Source: Clostridia bacterium
Lineage (GTDB): Bacteria > Bacillota > Clostridia > Oscillospirales > Acutalibacteraceae
NCBI GenBank assembly: GCA_017415025.1
Contig: JAFQJH010000008.1
Span: forward strand, 62,001 to 126,000
Direction: 5' to 3'
DNA: 64,000 nt
Positions 15,693 through 24,900 of this stretch are shown here, one piece after another. The notes under the pieces are model-generated. The model was not told the origin of the DNA and did no database searches. It saw only the letters and a program-made list of their open reading frames with translations. The position numbers were made by a program, and so were the translations under genes. The first letter of the stretch is position 1, and each line of letters begins with the position of its first letter.

Positions 15693-16817
15693 ATGATAAG
15701 AATTGATACAAAAATTGAACATATAACCGTAGATGCAGGGAAAAGAATTCTTGTTACAAGTGATATCCACGGATATTTGTCTTATTTCAAAAAAGTTATT
15801 GATAACGCTTGCTTTTGCGATAATGATATTCTATTCATCGTTGGCGATATTATCGAAAAAGGTCCTGAAAGTCTTAAAACCTTGCGCTATATTATGGAGC
15901 TTTGCAAAAAAGGAAACGTTATACCGCTCATCGGTAACGTTGACGCTTACAGACTAAAGCTGATATATAATCTTTCCGAAGAAAGCGTTGAAAGCTATTA
16001 TAACTATATTTTAACAATGCGGAAATGGATTGGTACATCCTTTTACGAAGAGCTTGCAGCCGAGTGCGGCTTTACAATAAACAGTCCTGACGATATTCTT
16101 TTATCGAAGCAAGCTGTAATTACTCATTTTGAAAATGAATTTAATTTTCTTGCAAATCTGCCTGCTGTAATAGAAACGCAGAGTTATATTTTTGTTCACG
16201 GCGGACTCAGAGAAAAGCAAGTTTCCGACAATTCAGTCAAAGGTGTCCTCGAGCTGACAAAATACGATGCCTTCGCAGAAAACACTCCGCATATTTTCGA
16301 CAAATATGTAATCACAGGTCATTGGCCTGTTGTTCTTTACGGAAACGCTGTGCCGCAGATGAATCCCGTTATTAATCGTGAAAAGAAAATCATTTCCATC
16401 GACGGCGGATGCGGAGTAAAAAAGGACGGGCAATTAAATCTTCTCATCATCCCTGACATAAACTGCTCCGTTGATGAAATATCTTATATCAGCTATGACG
16501 GAATGCCTTACGTATATGCCCTTGATAATCAGGAGCCGAGCACTGATTCCATATACATATCGTGGATTAACAAGGAAATCCGGATTTTAGAAAAAGGAGA
16601 AGAGTTTTCGTATATAGAGCACATAAAAAGCGGGCGCAAGATGCATATTCCGAATAATTATCTTCGAAACGATAACGAATGCTTTGACTATACCGATTAC
16701 GTCCTTCCCGTAAGCAAGGGTGACCGATTATCAATAATTTCAAAAAATTCTAAGGGCTGCATTGCAAAAAAAGACGGCGTTATAGGGTGGTATTTCGGAA
16801 AATATTCAACTGAATAA
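15693..16817 (+). CDS. Cytoplasmic calcineurin-like phosphoesterase (PPP-related) with SH3-like tail
   Basis: A 374-residue protein without a signal peptide. The phosphatase core spans ~10-260 with VTSDIHG, IVGDIIEKGPES, IGNVDAYR, FVHGGLRE and VITGHWPV, the order of PPP Ser/Thr phosphatases. The usual GNHE/D reads GNVD here, as in some YfcE-type phosphodiesterases, so the catalytic His of PPP enzymes is missing at this spot. Residues ~285-374 form a beta-rich tail with a KGDRLSIISKNSKGCIAKKD string that resembles an SH3-like domain. The substrate is unknown. It has its own promoter and terminator and is AT-rich like the two upstream genes. Confidence 0.8.
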   Translation: MIRIDTKIEHITVDAGKRILVTSDIHGYLSYFKKVIDNACFCDNDILFIVGDIIEKGPESLKTLRYIMELCKKGNVIPLIGNVDAYRLKLIYNLSEESVESYYNYILTMRKWIGTSFYEELAAECGFTINSPDDILLSKQAVITHFENEFNFLANLPAVIETQSYIFVHGGLREKQVSDNSVKGVLELTKYDAFAENTPHIFDKYVITGHWPVVLYGNAVPQMNPVINREKKIISIDGGCGVKKDGQLNLLIIPDINCSVDEISYISYDGMPYVYALDNQEPSTDSIYISWINKEIRILEKGEEFSYIEHIKSGRKMHIPNNYLRNDNECFDYTDYVLPVSKGDRLSIISKNSKGCIAKKDGVIGWYFGKYSTE

Positions 16818-16835
16818 CAAATCATCAAAAAAATT

Positions 16836-16870
16836 AAACGACAAGCAACAGAAGCTTGTCGTTTTTGTTT
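16836..16870. terminator. Bidirectional terminator
   Basis: 11-bp stem AAACGACAAGC/GCTTGTCGTTT (16836-16846 with 16854-16864) with T-runs on both strands. It ends both the phosphoesterase and the GH20 gene. Confidence 0.9.
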
Positions 16871-18420
16871 TATCTGTGTTGAGCTTTCGCTTTTTCGTTG
16901 CGTTTGAACTCTTTGCCGTCCTTGCCGTGGCTGTAAAGAGCTATAAGCTTTCGTCTTGTTTTATTATCAAGCAGGTAATAATTTATTCCCTTACTCTTAA
17001 GATAAAGCTTGTAGAATTTCTGACGCTGTGAAAAATCCTTGAAATTACGTTTTTCAAGCGGTGTCCACGCAACCTCGGCAACAGCGGAAAGTCTGGGATA
17101 AAGGCTGTATTCAACCGCCTCGGGACAGTCGATCCACTCCGTCCACAATTCAGCCTCTACTCCCCTCACACGCACACCTTTTCTTCGGAAACCTTTCGAC
17201 TTTTCGTTGAACTTGTAGGTTTTCTTGAGAGGAATGTCGCCGTAGCCGTAATTAAAATAAAATGAAAGCATCGGTGAGAGAATTACCTCGCGCTTTTTAG
17301 CTTGCTTTCTGACGGTAAAAACATTCTGAAAGGTCCAATAATGGCAGACAATATCGCTGTCAAGCTCGTCTCCGAGACAATCGTTCCACGCAATACACTT
17401 TTTGCCGCGGGTCTTCATCATCTCGTTGACTCTGCCCATAAAATACATCTGCAGATGCTTTTCGTTTTTAAGTCCGTTTTCCTTTATTGTCTTCTGGCAG
17501 TCGGGACACTTTTTCCACTTGCCGTAGCGTGTCTCGTCACCGCCGATATGAAAATACGGGCACGGGAACAGCGGGCAGATTTCGTCAAAAAGCTTTTCGA
17601 GAAAATCAAAGGTACTCTGCTTGCCTGCACAAAAAATTGACGGAAAAATACCGCCCTTGCACGCAACCTCGGGAGGCACACCGTCGCACGAAAGCTCGGG
17701 GTAAGCCGCGAGCATTGCCGTTGCGTGGCCCGGAATATCAATCTCGGGAATAACAGCTATCTGTCGGTCAGCGGCATATTGCACAATCTCACGTATTTCG
17801 TCGTGTGTGTAGAAAAACGGGCCGTATTCGGGCTGATCGTCCGTTTGATTGCGCTTTGCAAAATTATCGTAACGGCGCTTTGATGCAACCTCGTTAAGAC
17901 GCGGGAAAGCCTTTGATTCTATACGGTAGCCCTGGTCGTCGGCAAGATGCCAATGAAACACGTTAAGCTTAAGCAGTGCCATATTATCAAGCAGATTTTT
18001 GACTGTCTGCATTCCGAAGAAGTGACGGCATTCGTCAAGCATCATACCACGATGTCGGTAGCACGGCTTATCTTCAATAAGAAAGCCCGTAAGAGTCTTT
18101 TTACCGTCAACTCGCTTGACCTGCATCAGAATCCATTTAAGCGTGACAAAGGCATAATACGCGCCTCTGACCGTCGATGCCTTAATGTGGATATTGCCGT
18201 TTTCCGTATAAAGAGCATAACCCTCCGCGGCGATGCTTTTCGCCTTGGATATGATTATTTCGTTTTCATTTGCGTCCGTGCGGGTGTGAAGATAGCGGGA
18301 CAGCTCGTCTCCAACACTGACAAATTCGCGCACACAGGTAACTGCCGTATTTTCTGAAATGATGACGGAATCTTCCTTTTCATCATAGCGCACGGGACGC
18401 GGAATAACTGAATATTTCAT
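16870..18420 (-). CDS. Glycoside hydrolase family 20 beta-N-acetylhexosaminidase
   Basis: A 516-residue GH20 enzyme that removes terminal GlcNAc or GalNAc by substrate-assisted catalysis. A short GH20b-like N-terminal domain (1-~110) is followed by the TIM barrel with RGMMLDECRHFF, VFHWHLADDQGYRIES, IPEIDIPGHATAML and the catalytic Asp-Glu in FHIGGDETRYGKW. WTPLEKRNFKDF and AELWTEWID are late barrel strands. There is no signal peptide, so it acts on imported oligosaccharides in the cytoplasm. The ATG is one base after the ABC-F stop, so the two are co-transcribed, an odd pairing. A stretch CPDCQKTIKENG after the catalytic pair adds a CxxC. Confidence 0.93.
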   Translation of the reverse strand: MKYSVIPRPVRYDEKEDSVIISENTAVTCVREFVSVGDELSRYLHTRTDANENEIIISKAKSIAAEGYALYTENGNIHIKASTVRGAYYAFVTLKWILMQVKRVDGKKTLTGFLIEDKPCYRHRGMMLDECRHFFGMQTVKNLLDNMALLKLNVFHWHLADDQGYRIESKAFPRLNEVASKRRYDNFAKRNQTDDQPEYGPFFYTHDEIREIVQYAADRQIAVIPEIDIPGHATAMLAAYPELSCDGVPPEVACKGGIFPSIFCAGKQSTFDFLEKLFDEICPLFPCPYFHIGGDETRYGKWKKCPDCQKTIKENGLKNEKHLQMYFMGRVNEMMKTRGKKCIAWNDCLGDELDSDIVCHYWTFQNVFTVRKQAKKREVILSPMLSFYFNYGYGDIPLKKTYKFNEKSKGFRRKGVRVRGVEAELWTEWIDCPEAVEYSLYPRLSAVAEVAWTPLEKRNFKDFSQRQKFYKLYLKSKGINYYLLDNKTRRKLIALYSHGKDGKEFKRNEKAKAQHR

Positions 18421-18421
18421 A

Positions 18422-20014
18422 TTATTCGCCCTTTAACTCATTAAGATACTCGTCGTAGGTAATTTCTTTGTCGTAGAAATTGCCGGGAGTGACGTCAATA
18501 ATTCTGTTTGCGATTGTTTCGACAAACTGATGGTCGTGTGAAGTAAAGAGAACAGTTTCTGGGAACTTGATGATGCCTTCATTAAGTGATGCGATTGACT
18601 CGAGGTCAAGGTGGTTTGTCGGCTCATCAAAAATAAGAACATTCGCGCCCGAAAGCATCATTTTACAGAGCATACAACGAACGCGCTCGCCACCTGAAAG
18701 CACCTTCGCTTTCTTGGTTGCCTCTTCACCGGAGAACATCATTCTGCCGAGCCAGCCGCGGACATCCGTTTCAAAAATCAGATCTGAATAACGGCGGAGC
18801 CAATCAATAAGGCTATCCTCACAGCCGTCAAAGAATTCGGAGTTATCGGACGGGAAATATGCCTGTGAGGTTGTAACGCCCCACTTGAACGTTCCCTCGT
18901 CGGGCTCGATTTCTCCCATTAAAATCTGGAAAAGAGTTGTTTTTGCAAGTGAATCCGTACCTACGAATGCGACCTTATCATCGGGCTTGATTGTAAAGCT
19001 GACGTTATCGAGCACCTTGCGGTCGCCGATTGTTTTGCTGATTCCGCTGACGGTCAGCAGCTCATTGCCGACCTCACGGTCAGGCTTGAAGGATACGAAC
19101 GGGAAACGGCGAGACGAGACAGGCATATCTTCAATAACGAGGTTATCGAGGAGCTTTTTACGGCTCGTTGCCTGCTTGGACTTTGAAGCATTTGCACTGA
19201 ATCGAGCAATGAATTCCTGCAATTCCTTCATCTTCTGCTCAGCCTTCTTATTCTGCTCGCGGAGCTGACGCTGTGCAATCTGTGTATAATCATACCAGAA
19301 ATCGTAGTTACCGACATACATAGCAATCTTGCCGAAGTCGATATCGACGATATGTGTGCAGACCTTGTTAAGGAAATGACGGTCATGGGAAACAACGATA
19401 ACCGTACTGTCAAGCTCTATAAGGAACTCCTCGAGCCAGGCAATTGCATCAATATCAAGGTGGTTTGTAGGCTCGTCCATAAGAAGGATATCGGGATTGC
19501 CGAAAAGAGCCTGCGCAAGAAGCACCTTGACCTTAATTTCGTTATCAAGCTCGCTCATCTGTGCATAGTGGAATTCGTTTGTAACGCCGAGACCGTTCAG
19601 AAGAATTTCAGCATCGCTTTCTGCGCTCCAGCCGCCCATTTCCGCAAACTCTTCCTCAAGCTCACTTACGCGGATGCCGTCCTCCTCGGAGAAATCCTCC
19701 TTCATATAGAGGGCTTCCTTTTCGTCCATAATCTCGCAGAGCTTCGGGTTACCCATAAGCACGGTGCGGATAACATCGTACTCATCGAAGGCAAAGTGAT
19801 CCTGACGAAGAACTGACATTCTTTCGCCCGGAGTAATAATAACCTCACCCTTATTCGGTTCAATTTCGCCCGAAAGGATTTTCAAAAACGTTGACTTACC
19901 TGCTCCGTTTGCGCCGATAAGGCCGTAGCAGTTGCCGTTTGTAAATTTTAAATCTGCGCCCTTGAAGAGCTCTCTGCCGCCGTACTGCAGGCTGACATTA
20001 ACTGTACTGATCAA
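18422..20014 (-). CDS. ABC-F family ATPase, YkpA/YbiT type
   Basis: A 530-residue soluble protein with two ABC ATPase domains joined by a linker; ABC-F proteins act on the ribosome E site. The first site has GANGAGKST, a degenerate signature (QMSELDNEIKVKV in place of LSGGE) and LLMDEPTNHLDIDA. The second has a degenerate Walker A (GTDSLAKTT), a normal LSGGERVRC and FDEPTNHLDLES. The string KWGVTTSQAYFP is typical of the YkpA/YbiT group. It starts at TTG (20012-20014) seven bases after AAGGAG. Its promoter at 20083-20111 and a terminator-like hairpin in the leader suggest attenuation. It is followed by GH20 with a one-base gap. Confidence 0.92.
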   Translation of the reverse strand: MISTVNVSLQYGGRELFKGADLKFTNGNCYGLIGANGAGKSTFLKILSGEIEPNKGEVIITPGERMSVLRQDHFAFDEYDVIRTVLMGNPKLCEIMDEKEALYMKEDFSEEDGIRVSELEEEFAEMGGWSAESDAEILLNGLGVTNEFHYAQMSELDNEIKVKVLLAQALFGNPDILLMDEPTNHLDIDAIAWLEEFLIELDSTVIVVSHDRHFLNKVCTHIVDIDFGKIAMYVGNYDFWYDYTQIAQRQLREQNKKAEQKMKELQEFIARFSANASKSKQATSRKKLLDNLVIEDMPVSSRRFPFVSFKPDREVGNELLTVSGISKTIGDRKVLDNVSFTIKPDDKVAFVGTDSLAKTTLFQILMGEIEPDEGTFKWGVTTSQAYFPSDNSEFFDGCEDSLIDWLRRYSDLIFETDVRGWLGRMMFSGEEATKKAKVLSGGERVRCMLCKMMLSGANVLIFDEPTNHLDLESIASLNEGIIKFPETVLFTSHDHQFVETIANRIIDVTPGNFYDKEITYDEYLNELKGE

Positions 20015-20037
20015 AGCAAAATCTCCTTATAACCTAA

Positions 20038-20069
20038 AAAAATAGCAGACAATCAATCGGAATGTCTGC
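20038..20069 (-). promoter_or_regulatory. Terminator-like hairpin in the ABC-F leader (attenuator candidate)
   Basis: On the minus strand GCAGACA, 11-base loop, TGTCTGC, then TATTTTTTTAGG: a short intrinsic terminator that lies between the promoter at 20083-20111 and the AAGGAG site of the ABC-F gene. Confidence 0.65.
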
Positions 20070-20082
20070 AACAACTTTAGTA

Positions 20083-20111
20083 ATATTAGCATAACAAAAT
20101 AATTTTGTCAA
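20083..20111 (-). promoter_or_regulatory. Promoter of the ABC-F-GH20 operon
   Basis: On the minus strand TTGACA (20106-20111), 17-base spacer, TAATAT (20083-20088). Confidence 0.78.
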
Positions 20112-20121
20112 CCTGTCGTAC

Positions 20122-20153
20122 AAAAATCAAAGCCCCGTGAATTCACACGGGGC
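20122..20153 (-). terminator. Terminator after the secreted cohesin-like gene
   Basis: 8-bp GC-rich stem GCCCCGTG/CACGGGGC (20132-20139 with 20146-20153), followed on the minus strand by TTTGATTTTTG. Confidence 0.85.
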
Positions 20154-20195
20154 CAAGAAAAAATATTATGCAATTCTAATGCTTAGTAATTGATA

Positions 20196-21926
20196 TTAGT
20201 AAACAACAGTTGCATCAAGAGTAGAGCCGGTTGATGTGAAGAATGTTGACTCTGAACGTGTTCTGATTACAAGTGAGTTGTAACCGAACGGACCGAAAGC
20301 ATGGCTGATTGTCCATACGCGCTCGCCGTCGATATCTTCATAAGGCATCTTACCTGCGCCTGACCATGAAGTGTAAGTATATGTTGTACCATCTTCTGCA
20401 TAGAACTGAATCTTAACTACGTCTGTGCTTGTCTTGATGATAACGTCATGCTTACCTGCAAGGATCATACCGCCATTCTGAGCATCCGGATACATATCAG
20501 GAATTTCGATTGAATGGATTGAAAGATCCTGCTTAACTTTACCTGTAAGAACGAAATCTGTAGCGTCTGTTGTACCAAGCTCGCCGTAGTCAGCAACTAC
20601 TGAGCATGCTACCTGAGCATCGTTAACAAGGATCTCGATTGTCCATGTCTCGCCTACATCTGTTGCTGCGATATCAGCATCCTCACGAGCAAATCTCTGT
20701 GCGCCGTCACCAACTAAAACGTTGAGAGCTTCAGGTGCGCCTGTAACGTCGATAGAAACAACTGCTGTGTCGCCGATGTATGTATCGCTTGTAACAACAT
20801 CAACGATCTCACCCTTCTCTGCAGGAGCGGGTTCTTCGCCTGTGATAACTGTAGCTACGTTAGATGTAACTGTCTGGTCACTGAAAGAACCGGGGTCAAG
20901 CATAAAGCCACGCTCGCTTGCATCTGTACCAACATACTGAACATGAAGAAGCTGCCAAAGGTAAACAACTGTATATGACTCAAACTCAGATACGCCAAGG
21001 TCCTGGATGGAAGATACAGAATCTGCGGGAACGAAGAACTCAAGAGTCTCTCCGTCAGGAACATCTGCCTTAACCTCGTATGTAGCTGTGAAAAGAAGCT
21101 CGCCATTGAACTTTCTGCCGTGAACAACTGCAGGATCACTCTCGTTCGGCTCAAAATAAACACCTGTTACGCCGTACTTTTCGAAGTTTTCTTCAGTCTG
21201 CATAGCTGCCGGCCACTGCTTGTGTCTCCAGTCAGAAACGACGTTGCCGCTAGCGTCATAAGTAACGCCTTTTTCAAGGAGCATACCCTCTGCAACTTCC
21301 TGCCAAGTAGGATCGCCTGCAGTATTGTATTCAATTGTCAAGGGCTTAAGATACTGCTTGTTGTAGAAGATACCGCCAACAATCTGGCAGGTACGGAAGT
21401 TTGATGTTGCATAAACTTCAACTGTGATAACATCGCCAGCCTTTGCATACTCTGTATCAGCAACGATATCAAGGTCTAATACAGCCTTTGACTCGTCACG
21501 ATACTTGTAAGCATAGTCATAAAGAATGTCACACTCTGTCTCTGAACTACCCTCGGGAGAGTAGTAAAGAATTTCCGGAGTAGCCATCTTGTTGTAGAGG
21601 TTCCAGTAATCCTCGTTTGAAGTTGCAGCATTGTAATCTGCGATGATTTCGTCAGCCCAGAAATAAAGGTTTTCTTCGAGAACCTCCGGTGCAGCTGCAA
21701 CTGTTGCAGAACCGTCATAATAAAGTGTGGGAGTCAGAAATCTCTTGTCGATTTCGTCTTTCCAGTCAACGTCTGCTTCATAGTCTACGTACCAAAGCTT
21801 TTCTGCAACTTCAGCTTCAGCTTCTTCAGGTGTGTAAGAATAATACATACCTGCTGATGCAGCTACAGCGAATACGCCGAGAAGCATAGCAACGGAAAGA
21901 ACAATACATAAAAGTTTCTTTGCCAT
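20196..21926 (-). CDS. Large secreted protein with a cohesin-like beta domain
   Basis: A 576-residue exported protein (signal peptide 1-25, ending VAASAG). Residues ~30-145 are mostly helical and acidic. Residues ~150-345 form a beta-sandwich opening with LDIVADTEYAKAGDVITVEV, then VGGIFYNKQYLKPLTIEYN, LLFTATYEVKADVPDGETLE, and VPADSVSS. This resembles the cohesin or cohesin-like pattern of Ruminococcus surface proteins. Two further beta modules (~385-480 and ~480-576) look Ig-like. No sorting signal, transmembrane segment or dockerin is seen. It lies 56 bases after the FIVAR gene with a GGAGG site and no terminator between, so it is the end of that operon. Function unknown; probably adhesion or protein docking. 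Confidence 0.65.
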   Translation of the reverse strand: MAKKLLCIVLSVAMLLGVFAVAASAGMYYSYTPEEAEAEVAEKLWYVDYEADVDWKDEIDKRFLTPTLYYDGSATVAAAPEVLEENLYFWADEIIADYNAATSNEDYWNLYNKMATPEILYYSPEGSSETECDILYDYAYKYRDESKAVLDLDIVADTEYAKAGDVITVEVYATSNFRTCQIVGGIFYNKQYLKPLTIEYNTAGDPTWQEVAEGMLLEKGVTYDASGNVVSDWRHKQWPAAMQTEENFEKYGVTGVYFEPNESDPAVVHGRKFNGELLFTATYEVKADVPDGETLEFFVPADSVSSIQDLGVSEFESYTVVYLWQLLHVQYVGTDASERGFMLDPGSFSDQTVTSNVATVITGEEPAPAEKGEIVDVVTSDTYIGDTAVVSIDVTGAPEALNVLVGDGAQRFAREDADIAATDVGETWTIEILVNDAQVACSVVADYGELGTTDATDFVLTGKVKQDLSIHSIEIPDMYPDAQNGGMILAGKHDVIIKTSTDVVKIQFYAEDGTTYTYTSWSGAGKMPYEDIDGERVWTISHAFGPFGYNSLVIRTRSESTFFTSTGSTLDATVVY

Positions 21927-21982
21927 AATATTTCCTCCTAAAATTTATATCTTTATCCATTGGCATGGATTAAAGCCGTTAT

Positions 21983-24900
21983 TTAAACGTCGACGCCCTT
22001 ACCTGTTGTCTGGTCAATTACCATTGTACCTGCAACAATAGCCTGTATTACCGCCTTATCCTTAGCATTAATCTGCACTCTCACACCTTCTACGTTAGCC
22101 GCAAGCTTTTCTGCCTGTGAAAGTGATGCTGTACCTGCGATTGATGCTGCGATTTTTGAACCGTCGCGTACACCGATTGTCGCGCTTCCGTCAACGTCGC
22201 CGTAGATAAGGATTACATATTCGGCGATGAGTTCGCCTGACAGTGATTTGACAAACACCTTTGAGCCTGTGCCGAGATAGCGGGACGTTGTCATCTCATA
22301 TTCGAGTGTCACATCCTCGTAATCAACATACGTGCTCTGGAACTTTGCCTTGGTAAGGTTTGTCTGAAGACCGTAGATGTAGTTGACACCCGACTGCGTT
22401 TTAACCGCTGCCGTTCCCTTGAGCTCAAAACGCTCGTTAAGCGGTACAAGCGAATCAATATAGCCCTGAAGGGTGGATACCATTTCATCTACCTGTGCCT
22501 GTGAATCAATTGGGAGCTCCATATTCTTTGACACAGTTTCTTCCCTATAAGAAGTGATAAGAGACATTACCTCATTAAAATTCTTATATGTATTAGTATA
22601 AATCTCCGAGGACGAATTGTCAAGTAAATCCAGGATTTTTTGAAGTTCTGTGTAATCTGCCAATTTTACTTTTAATTCATTGGTAAGATTAACTATATTA
22701 TCTGCGTACTGCTGAACCTTATCCTGCTCATTTACGGACAAATCGTAGTTAACCTCGTCAATCGCCTGTCGGAGAAGAGCAACGCTTTCATCAGTATAGA
22801 TGCCTTCGTCGATTTTTGCCTGTGCATTATCTATCGCCTCTCTGACCGCTGTGTAATCGGCAGATTTATAGCGAAGGAACTCAACCGCCTGCTCAATCGA
22901 AAGAGCGTAAACATCAATCTCACTCTGATGAGTAATATCGAGCCCGTATACAACCGAACCAATCTGCTGTTGAAGATAATCCCAGCTATCCTGCGTATAG
23001 ACGGAGGAATCAGTCGGCACCTTGGCAATCGCCGCCGTTACGGCACTGTAATCGCCTGCCTTATACTTAAGGGATTTGATAGCATTACCGATAGAGGTTA
23101 TATAACGGTCAACAGTTGCCTGCTTATCGGCAGTATATGTTCGATTGATTGAGTTTACGGTCGCATTAAGAGTCGCAACGCTGAGGTTTGTATACAGCGA
23201 AAGGTCATCGGGTATTTCAAGTAGCTTAAGGTCAACCTGCGTATAATCTGCAGGTGCGCAAACAAGCAATTCGATTGCATCCTTAATTGAATCCGCGTAA
23301 GAGTCAACCTCTGACTGATATCTGATATCAAGTCCGTCAACAACAGACGCAATAGCAACGTTCAGACCGGAAATTGAATCGGGTGTATAATATGTATATC
23401 CGGGATGTGCCGCAGAATATGCCTCATCGCGGTCAAGCTCAGCCTGAGCGAGTGCAAGCTGATTATTAACTTCCGAATAATTTGCCGGAAGGTATTCAAG
23501 CTCGTCGATAGCTGTCTGAATCGCAACAGCATAAGAGTCAACCGTTGCCTGCTCGCTTATCGGCTTGTTGTTGATTACCGCGGCATAAACCTGAGTAAGG
23601 CGGCTGAGGCTTTCCTCTGTATAAAGCTCCGAGCCGTTCTGAACAATGTTATAAGCCTCTGTCTGGAGCTGTTTAACAAGAGTATAGTCTGCAGGATTTT
23701 CCGTCAGGGAGTTCAGAGCGTCAAGAATTGCGGTTGCATAGGCATTGACTGTTTCCTGATATGTAAAATCAAGGTTACGGACAACATTTGCAATTGCGGT
23801 CTGAACCTTCGACCAGTCGGAATAGAAGGTTTCAACGGTGAAGCCGTATGAATCGGCATATCTCTGTGCAATTTCGTTCTCGTGCGCCTGAACAGCAGCG
23901 ATTGCATCGTCAACCAAAGTGTAATCAGCGGCATTCATAAGAAGGCTGTTGATTGCTGATTCGAGTGCAGAAACAGCACGGTTAATATCGCTCTGATATC
24001 TGATATCAAGACCGAGCTTCGCTTCAAGGTTGCTGACAGCGGTATCCACTGCAGACATATCATCGTAGATTGAACGGTCGAGACCGTAAGCTACGGCAAG
24101 AATATCATAAGCGGCATTTGTATCCGCCGGCTTGTAAACAAGCTTTGTGAGCAAATCGTTAAGCTTTGCGGTCGCCTCATCAATCTGCGACTGGTAGGAA
24201 AGATCCTTACCCTTGAGTGCAATCAGCTCGTTGTAAGCCGCCGTAAGCTGTGTTGCAATATCGTCAACAAGGTGAGAGAGATTAACCCTTTTATATGCAG
24301 CTTCCGCCTGCGCCGCCTGTGTAAAGTTTGCAGTTTTAAGGGTAAGAGCATCAATTGACCTTTCAAGAAGCAGGACGTAGCCGTTGACCGTTGCCTGGTC
24401 GCTTATGAGTAACGGCTCGGCAACAACGTAGCCGTCAAGCTCATCATAAACACAGCCTGATTTTATAAGTGCAGATACGAGCTTATCCCAATTGTTATAC
24501 GACTCTTCAGCGGTAAGACCGTAAAGTGTCGGGCAACGCTTGATAAGATTGTTGACTGTGTTAAGGTGTCTGTTGAATTCTGTGTAATCAGCCTGTGCCT
24601 CTTCGAGGGCATCCAGAGCAGCCTTAAGGTCTGTGCCTAGCTTATCTGCTGCAGGCTGATAAATCGAGCTGATGTTATCAACATAATTATCAAGAATGTT
24701 CTGCACCTTTGCCCAGGATGAAAGCGTATAATAATTCGGATTTTTGGACATCGCCTGTGAATAATACGCTGAAGTTACGGAATAATCTGCAGTTCTCATC
24801 GTAAGCGCATTATATGCATCACGAAGAGCGTTATATTTTTCATCAATTTCTGTCTGTGTTGTGTTGGGCTTGTTAAGGCAGGAGGTAGCCGACTTATAAG

